Shown here one piece after another: positions 20,379 to 32,213 of a stretch of DNA of 64,000 bases. The stretch is from NCBI GenBank assembly GCA_023428295.1, contig JAEYYV010000184.1, positions 1-64,000 of the forward strand, in the 5' to 3' direction. The stretch is from Pseudomonadota bacterium (GTDB taxonomy: Bacteria; Myxococcota_A; Polyangia; Haliangiales; Haliangiaceae). The notes below the pieces were generated by a model, which worked only from the letters and a program-made list of their open reading frames with translations, searched no databases and was not told the origin of the DNA. Numbering within the stretch: position 1 is the stretch's first letter; every line of letters starts with the position of its first letter. Made by a program: the position numbers and the translations under genes.

Positions 20379-21157
20379 GACGCCTGCTCCCCGCCGATGT
20401 ACGCTTCGATCACGGCAGGATCGACGCGCACTTCTTCTGGCGTTCCTTCGGCGATCTTCTTGCCGAAGTCGAGGACGGCGACGCGCTCCGCGAGATCGAA
20501 CACGAACCGCAGCTCGTGCTCGATGAGGAGCTGCGTGACGCCGAGCTCGGACTTGATGTCGAGCAGGTAGCGCGCCATCTCCTCGGTCTCCTCTTGGTTG
20601 AGCCCGGCGGTCGGCTCGTCGAGGAGCAGCAGGCGCGGCTCCATGCACAAGGCGCGGCCGAGCTCGACGCGCTTGCGCACGCCGTACGGCAGGACCTGCA
20701 CGAACGTCTTGCGGTACTTCGCGAGATCGAGGAAGTCGATGATCTCCTCGGCGCGTTTGCGATGCGCGACCTCCGCCTTCCGCGTCGACGGCCACCACAC
20801 GAGGTTGCTCCAGAACGTGGGCGTGTAGAGGTGATGCCGGCCGACGAGCAGGTTGTCGAGCACGGTCAGGTTCTCGAACAGCGCGGTGTTCTGGAACATG
20901 CGCGCCACGCCGAGCGCTGCGATCTCGTGCGGCCGCTTCTCGCCGAGGATCACACCGTCGAGCGAGACGCTCCCTTGCTGCGGGCGATACACGCCGGAGA
21001 TGCAGTTGAACAGCGACGTCTTGCCGGCGCCATTGGGACCGATGACAGCGAACAGCGCGCCCTTCGCGACATCGAGCGACACGCCATCGAGTGCGCGTAC
21101 GCCGGCGAAGCTCAGCGAGAGGTTCTCGACGCGCAGATAACGGTTCACGACAGCCAC
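20375..21157 (-). CDS. livG: ABC transporter ATP-binding protein (LivG family)
   Basis: 260 residues. Walker A GPNGAGKTS, Q-loop ARMFQNTALFENLTVLDNL, signature VLPYGVRKRVELGRAL (LPYG replaces the usual LSGG, which is normal for LivG), Walker B LLLLDEPTAGL, switch His in IEHELRFVF. It energises LivHM. The GTG at 21157 is given; a second GTG at 21148 would overlap the livF stop by 4 bases, like the junction with the next gene, and is an equally good start. A basic loop at about 108-125 (TPTFWSNLVWWPSTRKAE) is typical of the family. Confidence 0.94.
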   Translation of the reverse strand: MAVVNRYLRVENLSLSFAGVRALDGVSLDVAKGALFAVIGPNGAGKTSLFNCISGVYRPQQGSVSLDGVILGEKRPHEIAALGVARMFQNTALFENLTVLDNLLVGRHHLYTPTFWSNLVWWPSTRKAEVAHRKRAEEIIDFLDLAKYRKTFVQVLPYGVRKRVELGRALCMEPRLLLLDEPTAGLNQEETEEMARYLLDIKSELGVTQLLIEHELRFVFDLAERVAVLDFGKKIAEGTPEEVRVDPAVIEAYIGGEQAS

Positions 21158-21927
21158 CGCTTTCGTCGGCGGTAGAGCTTCACCTGGCGATAGCTACGCG
21201 CTCCCTCGACGCCGAGCCCCAAGTAGAACTCGCGGATGTCCTTGTCCGACTTCAGCTCGGCGGCGCTTCCGTCGAGGACGACCTTGCCGTTCTCGAGGAT
21301 ATAGCCGTGCTGCGCGAGGTCGAGCGCCATCGCGGCGTTCTGCTCGACGAGCAGGATCGCGACGCCTTCCGCGTTGATCTCCGCGATCAACGACGCGACC
21401 TCTTGTTGCAGCTTCGGTGCGAGACCGAGTGACGGCTCGTCGAGGAGCAGCAGCTTCGGCTTCGAGATCAGCGCGCGAGAGATCGCGAGCATCTGCTGCT
21501 CGCCGCCGGACAAGTAGCCCGCTTGCTTGTGCCGGCGATCGCCGAGCACGGGAAAGCGCGTGTAGAACCGCTCGATCTCCGGCCGGATGTTGTCCTTGCG
21601 GCCATAGGCGCCTGCGCGGAGGTTCTCCTCGACGGTGAGGTCCGCGAGGATGCGCCGGCCTTCCATCACCTGCGCGATGCCACCGCGCACGATCGCATCG
21701 GCTCGCTTGCCGAGCAGATCGCTGCCACCGAACGCGACACGGCCCTTGGTCACCTTCCCGTGGTGAACGTCGAGGAGGCCAGTGATCGCACGCAGCGTGG
21801 TTGTCTTCCCTGCGCCATTGGGTCCGAGGAGCGCGACGATCCCACGCTCCGGTACGCGCAGGCTCACGCCCTTCAGGACGAGGACGACGGAGTGATAGAC
21901 AACTTCGAGGTTCGCGACGTCGAGCAA
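21145..21927 (-). CDS. livF: ABC transporter ATP-binding protein (LivF family)
   Basis: 260 residues. Walker A GPNGAGKTTT, signature YLSGGEQQMLAISRAL, Walker B LLLLDEPSLGLAP, switch His position replaced by the usual LivF Gln (VEQNAAMAL). It ends in a basic YRRRKRW tail. The start is TTG at 21927, 3 bases after the livK stop; no better codon keeps the conserved MLDVANLEVVY beginning. It overlaps livG. Confidence 0.94.
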   Translation of the reverse strand: MLDVANLEVVYHSVVLVLKGVSLRVPERGIVALLGPNGAGKTTTLRAITGLLDVHHGKVTKGRVAFGGSDLLGKRADAIVRGGIAQVMEGRRILADLTVEENLRAGAYGRKDNIRPEIERFYTRFPVLGDRRHKQAGYLSGGEQQMLAISRALISKPKLLLLDEPSLGLAPKLQQEVASLIAEINAEGVAILLVEQNAAMALDLAQHGYILENGKVVLDGSAAELKSDKDIREFYLGLGVEGARSYRQVKLYRRRKRWLS

Positions 21928-21930
21928 CGG

Positions 21931-23193
21931 TTACTTCGCCGCGGGCTCGGCGTAGTCGGCGACCTTCTCCCAGCTCTTCTCGGCGAGCTTCGGCTTCAGG
22001 ATGCGCGTACGCGTGCTGGTCACGTACGGCGTCGCGGTGAGATCGACGGGCTGGATGATGCCGCCGCCGTTCCATCCCTTGATCGCTCGGAGCGCCTTCT
22101 TGTAGCCGGCGCGCGTGATGTCCTTGGCCTCGATGGCACCCTTCAGCGCCTCGAGCTGGATGAGTCCCTGGACGTACGACGCGAGGATGTAGAAGTCCGG
22201 CGTGCCGAGCTCCTTGCCGTGCTTGTCCCAGACGGCGAGGAAGTCCTTCATGCCGTCGACCTCTTCGTTCCAATACGTGAGCCCCGTGACCCACACGAAG
22301 TTCGCGACGAGCGGCGCGGGGAGCTTCTCGAAGAACACGTCGACCCACGCGGGCGTGTTGCCGATCCACTGCGGCGAGAACTGCATCTTCGCGGCGGTGC
22401 CGAGGATGCCGGGCGTCGCGCTCGGCAGCGTGGTGAGCAAGACGTGCGTCGCGCCCGCATCTTTGAGCGCCTTCACGACGGCGGTGAAGTCCTGATCCGT
22501 CGGCTTGATGGTCTGCTCGCTGACGATCGTCACCTTGTGGTGCTCGGCGGCCTTCTTCCAGCCCGCGAGTCCGTCCTCGCCGTAGTCATCGCGCTGGTAC
22601 ACGATCGCGGCCTTCACCTTGTCCGCACCGCCCGCCGACTCGACGGCGTAGTCCATCGCGCGCTGCGCCTCGACGACGTAGCTGGGTCCGAGCGGCGGCG
22701 TGTGCTCGTTCGCGGCCATCGCCGATGAGAGCGACGCTGGGAACGCGATCATGTCGTCACGCTTCAGATCCTCGAGGAGCGGGAGCGTCGGTGGCGTGCC
22801 GAAGCTCGTCGCGATCCACAACACGTTGTCCTTGATGTCCTTGTAGAGCTGGACCGACTGCTGCGGGTTGTAGCCGTGATCCTTCTCGACGAGCTCGATC
22901 TTCCAGCCGTCAGGCAACGTCACGTCACCGCCAGCGACCGCCTTCGCGAGCAGTCGCTTGCCCGCCGCGATCTTCACGCCGATCGTCTTTGCGGGACCAC
23001 TCTCGTCGTTCAGTGTTCCGATGCGCACGACCTTCGCGCTCGCATCCACACCCGGCGCAGACGCAGCGGGGGCCGGAGCAGAGCCCGTCGACGCAGAGCC
23101 CGTCGACGGCTCCTGCTTCTTGTCTTCGACCTTCTTTCCACACGCCGCGGCAGCCAAGAGCGCCACGACAATCCCCAGGCGACTGTTCCTCAT
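21931..23193 (-). CDS. livK: ABC transporter substrate-binding lipoprotein (LivK-like)
   Basis: 420 residues. A lipoprotein signal (MRNSRLGIVVALLAAAAC) gives a mature start at Cys, followed by a Ser/Ala/Pro linker and a type-I periplasmic binding fold: VVRIGTLNDESGPAK, the central DDYGEDGLAGWKKAAEHHKVTIVSEQTIKPTDQDFTAVV, and a C-terminal GIIQPVDLTATPYVTSTRT. Such proteins bind branched-chain amino acids, amides or aromatic acids. ATG 23193 is chosen over the upstream ATG (23214) because it sits at the correct distance from the lipobox. First gene of the importer operon. Confidence 0.92.
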   Translation of the reverse strand: MRNSRLGIVVALLAAAACGKKVEDKKQEPSTGSASTGSAPAPAASAPGVDASAKVVRIGTLNDESGPAKTIGVKIAAGKRLLAKAVAGGDVTLPDGWKIELVEKDHGYNPQQSVQLYKDIKDNVLWIATSFGTPPTLPLLEDLKRDDMIAFPASLSSAMAANEHTPPLGPSYVVEAQRAMDYAVESAGGADKVKAAIVYQRDDYGEDGLAGWKKAAEHHKVTIVSEQTIKPTDQDFTAVVKALKDAGATHVLLTTLPSATPGILGTAAKMQFSPQWIGNTPAWVDVFFEKLPAPLVANFVWVTGLTYWNEEVDGMKDFLAVWDKHGKELGTPDFYILASYVQGLIQLEALKGAIEAKDITRAGYKKALRAIKGWNGGGIIQPVDLTATPYVTSTRTRILKPKLAEKSWEKVADYAEPAAK

Positions 23194-23235
23194 GCGCGGG
23201 ATGGTACACGCCATCCACCGCGCGATCGCGACGCC

Positions 23236-24774
<1,539 letters not shown>

Positions 24775-24854
24775 AAATCACCGTAACTCCAAAGAAAGTA
24801 CGGGCGCGTTTATACGCGGCGTACTACTCGAAGTAAAGGAATCGATTGCCTACA

Positions 24855-24884
24855 TTGACAGTCGAAAGCACGGATCCGTAGAGT
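24855..24884 (+). promoter_or_regulatory. Sigma-70-type promoter for the small gene at 24915
   Basis: TTGACA (24855-24860) and TAGAGT (24879-24884) with an 18-base spacer. A transcript would start near 24891, leaving a short leader that includes a GGGGGAG ribosome site (24903-24909) before ATG 24915. Confidence 0.55.
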
Positions 24885-24914
24885 CTTCACACAATCAACT
24901 CCGGGGGAGTTTGA

Positions 24915-25112
24915 ATGCGATCCAAGGTGATGACGGCGCGTCCTGCGGCGCGCAAAGGCAGTGGGTCTAGCGTGAAAAAGACGGTGGCGGTGGCGTCGCG
25001 GAAGTCCGAGCCGATCATCCAGATGGTCGAGCGGCGGTCGTCGCGAAACATCATCGAAGTACCGAAGAAGGCAGGCGAGCTGCCAATTCCGGTCGCTACG
25101 TTCGTCTTTTGA
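24915..25112 (+). CDS. Small basic protein of unknown function
   Basis: 65 residues, rich in Lys/Arg in the first half (MRSKVMTARPAARKG, SSVKKTVAVASRKS) and ending hydrophobic (GELPIPVATFVF). No family is recognised; no signal peptide or membrane segment. Support for a real gene comes from a good promoter, a strong ribosome site 5 bases from the ATG, and no competing gene on either strand. It is divergent from pepA and convergent with the DUF72 gene. The composition would suit a nucleic-acid-associated protein, which is speculation. Confidence 0.55.
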   Translation: MRSKVMTARPAARKGSGSSVKKTVAVASRKSEPIIQMVERRSSRNIIEVPKKAGELPIPVATFVF

Positions 25113-25128
25113 CGACGCCGCGTCGACG

Positions 25129-25914
25129 CTAGTCGACACCCGCTAGGGTTTTTCGCAGGTTGCGCGCATCCTGCCATCGTGACGGTGATTCGAACACGAT
25201 GGTGGCAGGGACGCCTTCGTAGTGCTCCAGCAGCATGACGAGGTCATCCATGCGTTCGCTGCGAATTGGACCTGTACGTCCAAGTCCGGTCACGCGCAGA
25301 TACAGCGCGGGAACGCCGAGGTCGTAGTGCACCTCGGGCGGCTGTCCGGGATCGCGGACGAGCGGATCGAACGCGCACAGCACACCGAGCTCGTTCGCGA
25401 GCTTCACGGCCGTTCGTAGATCCCACAGTCCGTCGGGGATCCACACCCGTGGTGCGCCCAGCACTTCCTCCGTCGCGATCTCGCCGAAGAACTTCTTCAG
25501 CGCATCGCGGTTTGCTTGCGATGCGGCGAAGAGCGGCGGCGATCGGAAGATCACGTGCGCGGCGCCGAGCTGGGTGACTGCCTTTGCGAGCTCGACGAGC
25601 GCGACCCGTCCGGAACCGCTGTCGCGGAAATCTCCGACGGTGTCGTCGTGTTGCCAGAGCTTCTCGCCCTTGGGCGGCTTGCGATGCGTGAGCACCCACG
25701 GCGCGACCAGGCCGATCGATCCTTTCGGTGCGATCTCGGCCCACTTCGCGAGCGAGCTCGGCTTGAGCGGACCCGCGAACAACACGGAGAGCTCGAGGTA
25801 CGTCAGCTCGCGAAAGTACTTCTCGCGATCCGTGCGCTCCGGAATGTCCGCAGTGCCGATGCGGGTGTCGATGTCTCCATCGGATTGCAGGTCGTTGTCG
25901 TCGTCGTCGGACAT
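25129..25914 (-). CDS. DUF72 domain-containing protein
   Basis: 261 residues from ATG 25914. An acidic start (MSDDDDNDLQSDGDID) leads into a TIM-barrel-like region: REKYFRELTYLELSVLFAGP, KPSSLAKWAEIAPKGSIGLVAPWVLTH, SPPLFAASQANRDALKKFFGEI and a terminal SRWQDARNLRKTL. These match the YecE/DUF72 pattern, whose reaction is unknown. The upstream open frame (to 26154) lacks conserved content. It diverges from the transaldolase gene with 58 bp between the start codons. Confidence 0.75.
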   Translation of the reverse strand: MSDDDDNDLQSDGDIDTRIGTADIPERTDREKYFRELTYLELSVLFAGPLKPSSLAKWAEIAPKGSIGLVAPWVLTHRKPPKGEKLWQHDDTVGDFRDSGSGRVALVELAKAVTQLGAAHVIFRSPPLFAASQANRDALKKFFGEIATEEVLGAPRVWIPDGLWDLRTAVKLANELGVLCAFDPLVRDPGQPPEVHYDLGVPALYLRVTGLGRTGPIRSERMDDLVMLLEHYEGVPATIVFESPSRWQDARNLRKTLAGVD

Positions 25915-25972
25915 TGCTTCGGTCAGGGTGGCTGCGTATCGTGCCCGCGCCACGGGTGCAACGGAGGGCAGC

Positions 25973-26617
25973 ATGAAGTTCTTCATCGACACGGCCGACA
26001 TCAAAGAGATCAAAGAGGCGAGCGCCATGGGCCTCGTCGACGGCGTCACCACCAACCCCTCGCTGGTTGCCAGGACCGGCAAGAAGTTTCGCGACGTTCT
26101 CCTCGAGATCTGCGACATCGTGAAGGGCCCGGTCTCCGCCGAGGTCGTCTCCACGAACTACGACGGCATGATGAAGGAAGCGCGCGAGTATGCGGCGCTG
26201 CGTCCCAACATCGTCGTGAAGATCCCGCTGATCGCCGAAGGGCTCAAAGCGGTTCGCACGTGCGCTGACGAGGGCATCAAGACCAACGTCACGCTCTGCT
26301 TCTCCGCCACGCAAGCGCTGCTCGCGGCCAAGGCAGGCGCCACGTACATCTCGCCGTTCGTGGGTCGCCTCGACGACGTCTCCACCAACGGCATGCAGCT
26401 CATCGGCGAGATCGTGCAGATCTACGACAACTACGCCTTCGAGACAGAGGTCCTCGTCGCGAGCGTTCGCCATCCGATGCACGTGCAGGAAGCCGCGCTG
26501 ATGGGCGCGCACGTCGCGACGTGTCCGCTCTCGGTGCTGCTCCAGCTGTGCAAGCACCCGCTGACGGATCTCGGCCTCGCGAAGTTCCTCGCGGACTGGG
26601 AGAAAGTTCCGAAGTGA
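25973..26617 (+). CDS. fsa: Transaldolase / fructose-6-phosphate aldolase-like protein
   Basis: 214 residues, the short FSA/MipB-type length. It has MKFFIDTADIKEIKEA, GVTTNPSLVAR, the Schiff-base Lys83 in NIVVKIPL, TNVTLCFSATQALLAAKAGATYISPFVGRLDD and SVRHPMHV. This subfamily transfers dihydroxyacetone units (transaldolase) or splits fructose 6-phosphate; which one applies cannot be told here. It starts with ATG and GGAGGG 4 bases upstream. The stop overlaps the Nudix GTG start by 3 bases. Confidence 0.93.
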   Translation: MKFFIDTADIKEIKEASAMGLVDGVTTNPSLVARTGKKFRDVLLEICDIVKGPVSAEVVSTNYDGMMKEAREYAALRPNIVVKIPLIAEGLKAVRTCADEGIKTNVTLCFSATQALLAAKAGATYISPFVGRLDDVSTNGMQLIGEIVQIYDNYAFETEVLVASVRHPMHVQEAALMGAHVATCPLSVLLQLCKHPLTDLGLAKFLADWEKVPK

Positions 26618-27057
26618 GCACCGATCGGCGCGCGTTCTCCGTCGCGGTCTACGCGCGGCGTGATGACCGCGTGCTCGTCATCGAGCATCGCCGCTTGCAG
26701 ACCTGGCTGCCGATCGGCGGCGAGCTCGAGGCGGGGGAGACTCCGCTCGAGGCTGCGATCCGCGAGCTTCGCGAGGAGACGGGCATCGCCGGCGTGTTCC
26801 TGCCGCTCGACGGCGCGCTCGACGGCGTGCCGCCCGGACTCATCGGCTACGAGGAGCACCAGGCGGGCTCGAAGGGGCTGCACATGAACTTCGTGTTCGT
26901 CGCGCGCGTGCCAGCAGGCTCCGACGTCGTCCCCAACGACGAGTTCGGCGCGTGGCGCTGGGTCGATCGCGCCGAGCTGGAGCTCCTCGAATCGCCGCTC
27001 AACGTGCGGCAGTTCGGATACCTCGCCCTCGCCGCCGCGTTCGTGTCGCCGGGCTGA
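26614..27057 (+). CDS. NUDIX hydrolase
   Basis: 147 residues from GTG 26614, which overlaps the fsa stop (GTGA). The Nudix box is complete: G36-x5-E42-x7-R50-E-L-x-E-E-x-G-I58 within PIGGELEAGETPLEAAIRELR. Nudix enzymes cleave nucleoside diphosphates linked to another group; the sequence does not say which. It runs straight into trmB (32 bp). Confidence 0.9.
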   Translation: MSTDRRAFSVAVYARRDDRVLVIEHRRLQTWLPIGGELEAGETPLEAAIRELREETGIAGVFLPLDGALDGVPPGLIGYEEHQAGSKGLHMNFVFVARVPAGSDVVPNDEFGAWRWVDRAELELLESPLNVRQFGYLALAAAFVSPG

Positions 27058-27088
27058 TCGCCACCGTGCTATGGGATGCCGGCCCGCC

Positions 27089-27697
27089 ATGCGGATCCGG
27101 CAGCACGTCAACCCGAACCAACTGCACTTCACGCGGTTTCGCGGGGAGCGTCCGCCGCTCGACGAGCGCCTCGTCGAGCTAGAGATCGGCTGCGCCGACG
27201 CGCAGTTCTTGTTCGAGCGCGCCGCGGCCGATCCATCGCGCCTCTACGTGGGCCTCGAGATCCGCGAGGATCTCGCGACGCTGGTGAACAAGAAAGCGCG
27301 GTCGCTGGGTACGCCCGTACACGCGGTGTTCTGCCAAGCGCAGCTCCACACCAAAGAGCTGTTCGGTGCCGGCAGCGTGGAGCGCGTGTACGTGAACTTC
27401 CCCGACCCGTGGTTCAAGCGCGCGCATCGCGATCGCCGCATGGTGGATCCCGTGCTCGCGGATCAGATCGCGCACGTGCTGCGCGCCGGCGGCGAGCTGT
27501 TCGTGCAGACCGACGTCTGGGACATCGCGATCGATGCGATGAGCGCGTTCGATCCCGACGAGCGATTCACCAACGCCGCCGGCGAGTGGTCGTTCTGGAA
27601 GCAAGGCAATCCGTACGGCGTGCGCTCGTGGCGCGAGCAGAACGCCGAGGAGACGGGCCTGCCGATCTGGCGGATCCTCTACACGCGCACGGCGTGA
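27089..27697 (+). CDS. trmB: tRNA (guanine-N7-)-methyltransferase
   Basis: 202 residues from ATG 27089 (MRIRQHVNPNQLHF); an ATG six codons upstream is less likely. It makes m7G46 in the variable loop of tRNA using SAM. Motifs: LELEIGCADAQFLFERA (motif I), YVGLEIREDLATLV, and VYVNFPDPWFKRAHRDRRMVDP, the TrmB signature. The Cys in EIGCADA replaces the more usual Gly at that point. It ends exactly where the WYL regulator ends on the other strand (stops share TGATCA). Confidence 0.95.
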   Translation: MRIRQHVNPNQLHFTRFRGERPPLDERLVELEIGCADAQFLFERAAADPSRLYVGLEIREDLATLVNKKARSLGTPVHAVFCQAQLHTKELFGAGSVERVYVNFPDPWFKRAHRDRRMVDPVLADQIAHVLRAGGELFVQTDVWDIAIDAMSAFDPDERFTNAAGEWSFWKQGNPYGVRSWREQNAEETGLPIWRILYTRTA

Positions 27698-28342
27698 TCA
27701 GCTCGGGTTGGGATCGAGCACCGTGGCTTGCTTGATCTTGTCGAGGCGGAACTGGCGATCGTTGCCGGTCTCGAGGTCGGTGCAGTTGAGCAGCGTGATC
27801 TGACGATCGAAGACGAGGCTGCGTATGCGCACGAGACGCGGCGTGAGCTCCCACGCCTTCTTCTCGTACACGATGCGCAGCGCGCGCGACTCGAACCACG
27901 CGGTCTCGATGGCGTCGCGCACCGTGTTGGGAATGGGCAGCGCGGGGACGCCGACCATCTGCAGCTCGCCGATCAGCGTGAGCAGCTCGCGTTGCGCGGA
28001 CGTGCCGAGAGCCGCGCGCACTTTGTCCGTGGCCTTCTCGATGGCGTTCGGAAACGGGATCAGGCGCTGCTCGATCGCCAGGCGAGCGAGCGCGAGAAGG
28101 AGCGCCGCTTCGCGCGCCGTGAAGTTCACGGGCGGGAGCTGGTAGCTCTTGTCGAGGGCGTAGCCGCCGCCGCGTCCGCGATCCGCTTTGATCGGCATGC
28201 CCGCGTCTTGGAGCGCATCGAGATCGCGATAGATGGTGCGCAGCGTGACGCCGAAGCGATCCGCGAGCTGTTGAGCGGTCACCCCCGTGCGGCGCGCGCG
28301 GAGCGCCTCGGCGAGAGCGAAGAGTCGGGTCTTTCTGCGCAT
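27698..28342 (-). CDS. YafY-type transcription regulator (HTH plus WYL-like domain)
   Basis: 214 residues. The N-terminal winged helix reads TRLFALAEALRARRTGVTAQQLADRFGVTLRTIYRDLDALQDAGMPI, and GRGGGYALDKSYQLPPVNFT follows, the standard HTH_11-to-WYL linker. The C-terminal domain is short and WYL-like (TAWFESRALRIVYEK, TPRLVRIRSLVFDRQITLLNCTD), so ligand sensing is possible. It diverges from the VOC gene with 81 bp between starts, the usual arrangement for a local regulator and its target. Confidence 0.88.
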   Translation of the reverse strand: MRRKTRLFALAEALRARRTGVTAQQLADRFGVTLRTIYRDLDALQDAGMPIKADRGRGGGYALDKSYQLPPVNFTAREAALLLALARLAIEQRLIPFPNAIEKATDKVRAALGTSAQRELLTLIGELQMVGVPALPIPNTVRDAIETAWFESRALRIVYEKKAWELTPRLVRIRSLVFDRQITLLNCTDLETGNDRQFRLDKIKQATVLDPNPS

Positions 28343-28423
28343 GGGATCAGCGTACGGAGGAAAGCTGACAGAAGGCTGTCACGATGGGGAGCCAAGGTCG
28401 AGCACGAAAGGACGAATGACCCC

Positions 28424-28825
28424 ATGGCAACGACCACCAAAGAGACCACTTCTAGCCCGACAATCAATAACGTCAACTGGTTCGAGATCGCGGTGAGCGA
28501 CCTCGAGCGCGCCGCGACCCTGTACGAGGCCACGCTCGACACCAAGCTCCAGCGCCGGGACTTCATGGGCTCGCCGCAGGCGTACTTCCCGCGCGGGGAT
28601 GGCGCGATCGGTGCGCTCATCGTGGATCCCGCGCGCCCCGTTCGGGCAGGGCACAGCACGGTCATCTATTTGCGGACCGCCGACATCGCGGCCGCGGTGA
28701 ATCGCGGGCGTGAAGCGGGCGCGGCGATCGTGCAGCCGGTGACGTCGATCGGACCGCTCGGATCGGTGGCGTTGCTCTCGGATCACGACGGCAACGTGTT
28801 CGGTCTGCACCAGGAAGCGGAGTGA
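28424..28825 (+). CDS. VOC (glyoxalase/bleomycin resistance-like) family protein
   Basis: 133 residues. A Thr/Ser-rich start is followed by VNWFEIAVSDLERAATLYEATLDTKLQRRDF and the second beta-alpha repeat HSTVIYLRTADIAAAVNRGREAGAAIVQPV, ending LLSDHDGNVFGLHQEAE. The paired repeats and terminal DHDGNVFGLH fit VOC metal-dependent enzymes. The substrate is unknown. Likely the regulated partner of the divergent YafY-type regulator. Confidence 0.87.
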   Translation: MATTTKETTSSPTINNVNWFEIAVSDLERAATLYEATLDTKLQRRDFMGSPQAYFPRGDGAIGALIVDPARPVRAGHSTVIYLRTADIAAAVNRGREAGAAIVQPVTSIGPLGSVALLSDHDGNVFGLHQEAE

Positions 28826-28987
28826 CATGAGCTCCTCACGTCCATGGGTACGCGCGATGCGCCAAGCATTCGGTATCGATCCGTTCGAGCCCGCCGACGC
28901 AGACGCGCGTGCTCATCGGGCGTGGTGGGGATATCTCGCTGGACTCTCGCCGTGCGAGGCCGCAACTGACGGGCTAGAGTCCGCGCG

Positions 28988-31075
<2,088 letters not shown>

Positions 31076-31096
31076 ACGCGATATGATGCGCGTCGC

Positions 31097-31735
31097 ATGG
31101 CGCGCGTCACGCTCGACGGGTTCTACGCGGTCCTCGATCGCGAGGACGAAGCGCTCGCGCGCACGCTGCTCGCCAACGGCGCGCGTATCCTGCAGGTGCG
31201 CCTCAAGTCGCGCGGTCGACGCGTCGGTGCGGCAGAGATCCTGCGCGTCGCGACGATGGCGCGCGCCGTGTGCGACGAACATGGCGCGAAGCTCGTGGTG
31301 AACGATCGCTTCGATCTCGCGCTGCTCGCGAAGGCCGATGGCGTTCATCTCGGGCAGACGGATCTGCACGTGGATCGCGTGCGCGAGCTGGTGGGCGACA
31401 AGCTGTTCATCGGCGTGTCCACGCACAACGCGGCGCAGGTGCGCGCGGCGCTGCGGCTCGATCCCGACTACATCGCGTATGGCCCGGTGTTCGAGACCGC
31501 CACCAAAGAAAACCCCGATCCGGTGCAGGGCCTCGAGGCGCTCTCGCGGGCTACAGAGCTCGCGGGCTCGACCCCGGTCGTCGCGATCGGTGGCATCACC
31601 GCAGATCGCGTCGCGGCGGTGTACGCCACCGGTGCAGCGGCCATCTGCGCCATCAGCGCCGTGAACGAAGCCGCCGATGTAGGTCTGGCGGCGCGGGCTT
31701 TCGGCCGCGCACCCTTTCCGAGAAACGCTGGCTAA
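31097..31735 (+). CDS. thiE: Thiamine phosphate synthase
   Basis: 212 residues. It shows GFYAVLD at the first strand, ARILQVRLKSRGR (the pyrophosphate-binding region), KLVVNDRFDLALLAKADGVHLGQTDL, IGVSTHNAAQV, YIAYGPVFETATKENPDP and VVAIGGIT. It joins the thiazole and pyrimidine halves of thiamine. The QVRLKSR stretch has R where QLR-K is usual. No TPP riboswitch is seen upstream; the short spacing to uvrB suggests readthrough. Confidence 0.92.
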   Translation: MARVTLDGFYAVLDREDEALARTLLANGARILQVRLKSRGRRVGAAEILRVATMARAVCDEHGAKLVVNDRFDLALLAKADGVHLGQTDLHVDRVRELVGDKLFIGVSTHNAAQVRAALRLDPDYIAYGPVFETATKENPDPVQGLEALSRATELAGSTPVVAIGGITADRVAAVYATGAAAICAISAVNEAADVGLAARAFGRAPFPRNAG

Positions 31736-31856
31736 GGGTTGGATATTGCGTTGAAACTCGCTATCGACGAGACTCGTGCGACCTGAATAGAGTGAGCATC
31801 TCTAACGTCTGCAGCTCACCTGGTCACGCGACCCGCGTTGTTCAAAGGAAGTCCCC

Positions 31857-32177
31857 ATGAAGATCGGTGTCCTCGCCTCGTTCTCCGTCATCGCCGGCGC
31901 CCTCTCGTTCGCGCTGATCACGTCGACTCCGCGCCAGGTGGAAGCGGCGGACGCGTGTCAGCACAAAGACTTCAAGACGAAGATGGTGAAGGAGGCGTGC
32001 GAGAAGGGTGGGCAGAAGGCGGCGAAGGACGCGATGAAAGCGTGGATGAAAGAGAAGAAGCTCAAGAGCTGTAACCAGTGCCACACCAAGTTGGCGCCCA
32101 GCTACGAGCTCAAGAAGGACGGCCTCGAGCAGTTCGAGAAGCTCGGCGGCGAGCTCTTGCCCGGCGCGAAGAGGTAG
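31857..32177 (+). CDS. Small periplasmic c-type cytochrome-like protein
   Basis: 106 residues. An N-terminal signal peptide (MKIGVLASFSVIAGALSFALI, cleavage near AEA|AD) is followed by a Lys-rich helical domain with a single haem-attachment motif C72-N-Q-C75-H76. Two more Cys (34, 48) may form a disulfide. No clear axial Met position is assigned. It probably carries electrons or senses redox state in the periplasm. AAGGAAG lies 6 bases before the ATG. Single-gene unit, convergent with the CpoB-like gene. Confidence 0.8.
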   Translation: MKIGVLASFSVIAGALSFALITSTPRQVEAADACQHKDFKTKMVKEACEKGGQKAAKDAMKAWMKEKKLKSCNQCHTKLAPSYELKKDGLEQFEKLGGELLPGAKR

Positions 32178-32213
32178 CGTCGCGAAGCACCAGCGCCTGA
32201 ACGCGCGGCGCTA
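32175..32213. terminator. Possible bidirectional terminator hairpin
   Basis: A 10-bp stem with one G-T pair, TAGCGTCGCG with CGCGGCGCTA and a 19-base loop, lies exactly between two convergent genes; both stop codons form the base of the stem. There is no T-run, so it may act only as an RNA 3' end stabiliser. Confidence 0.3.
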
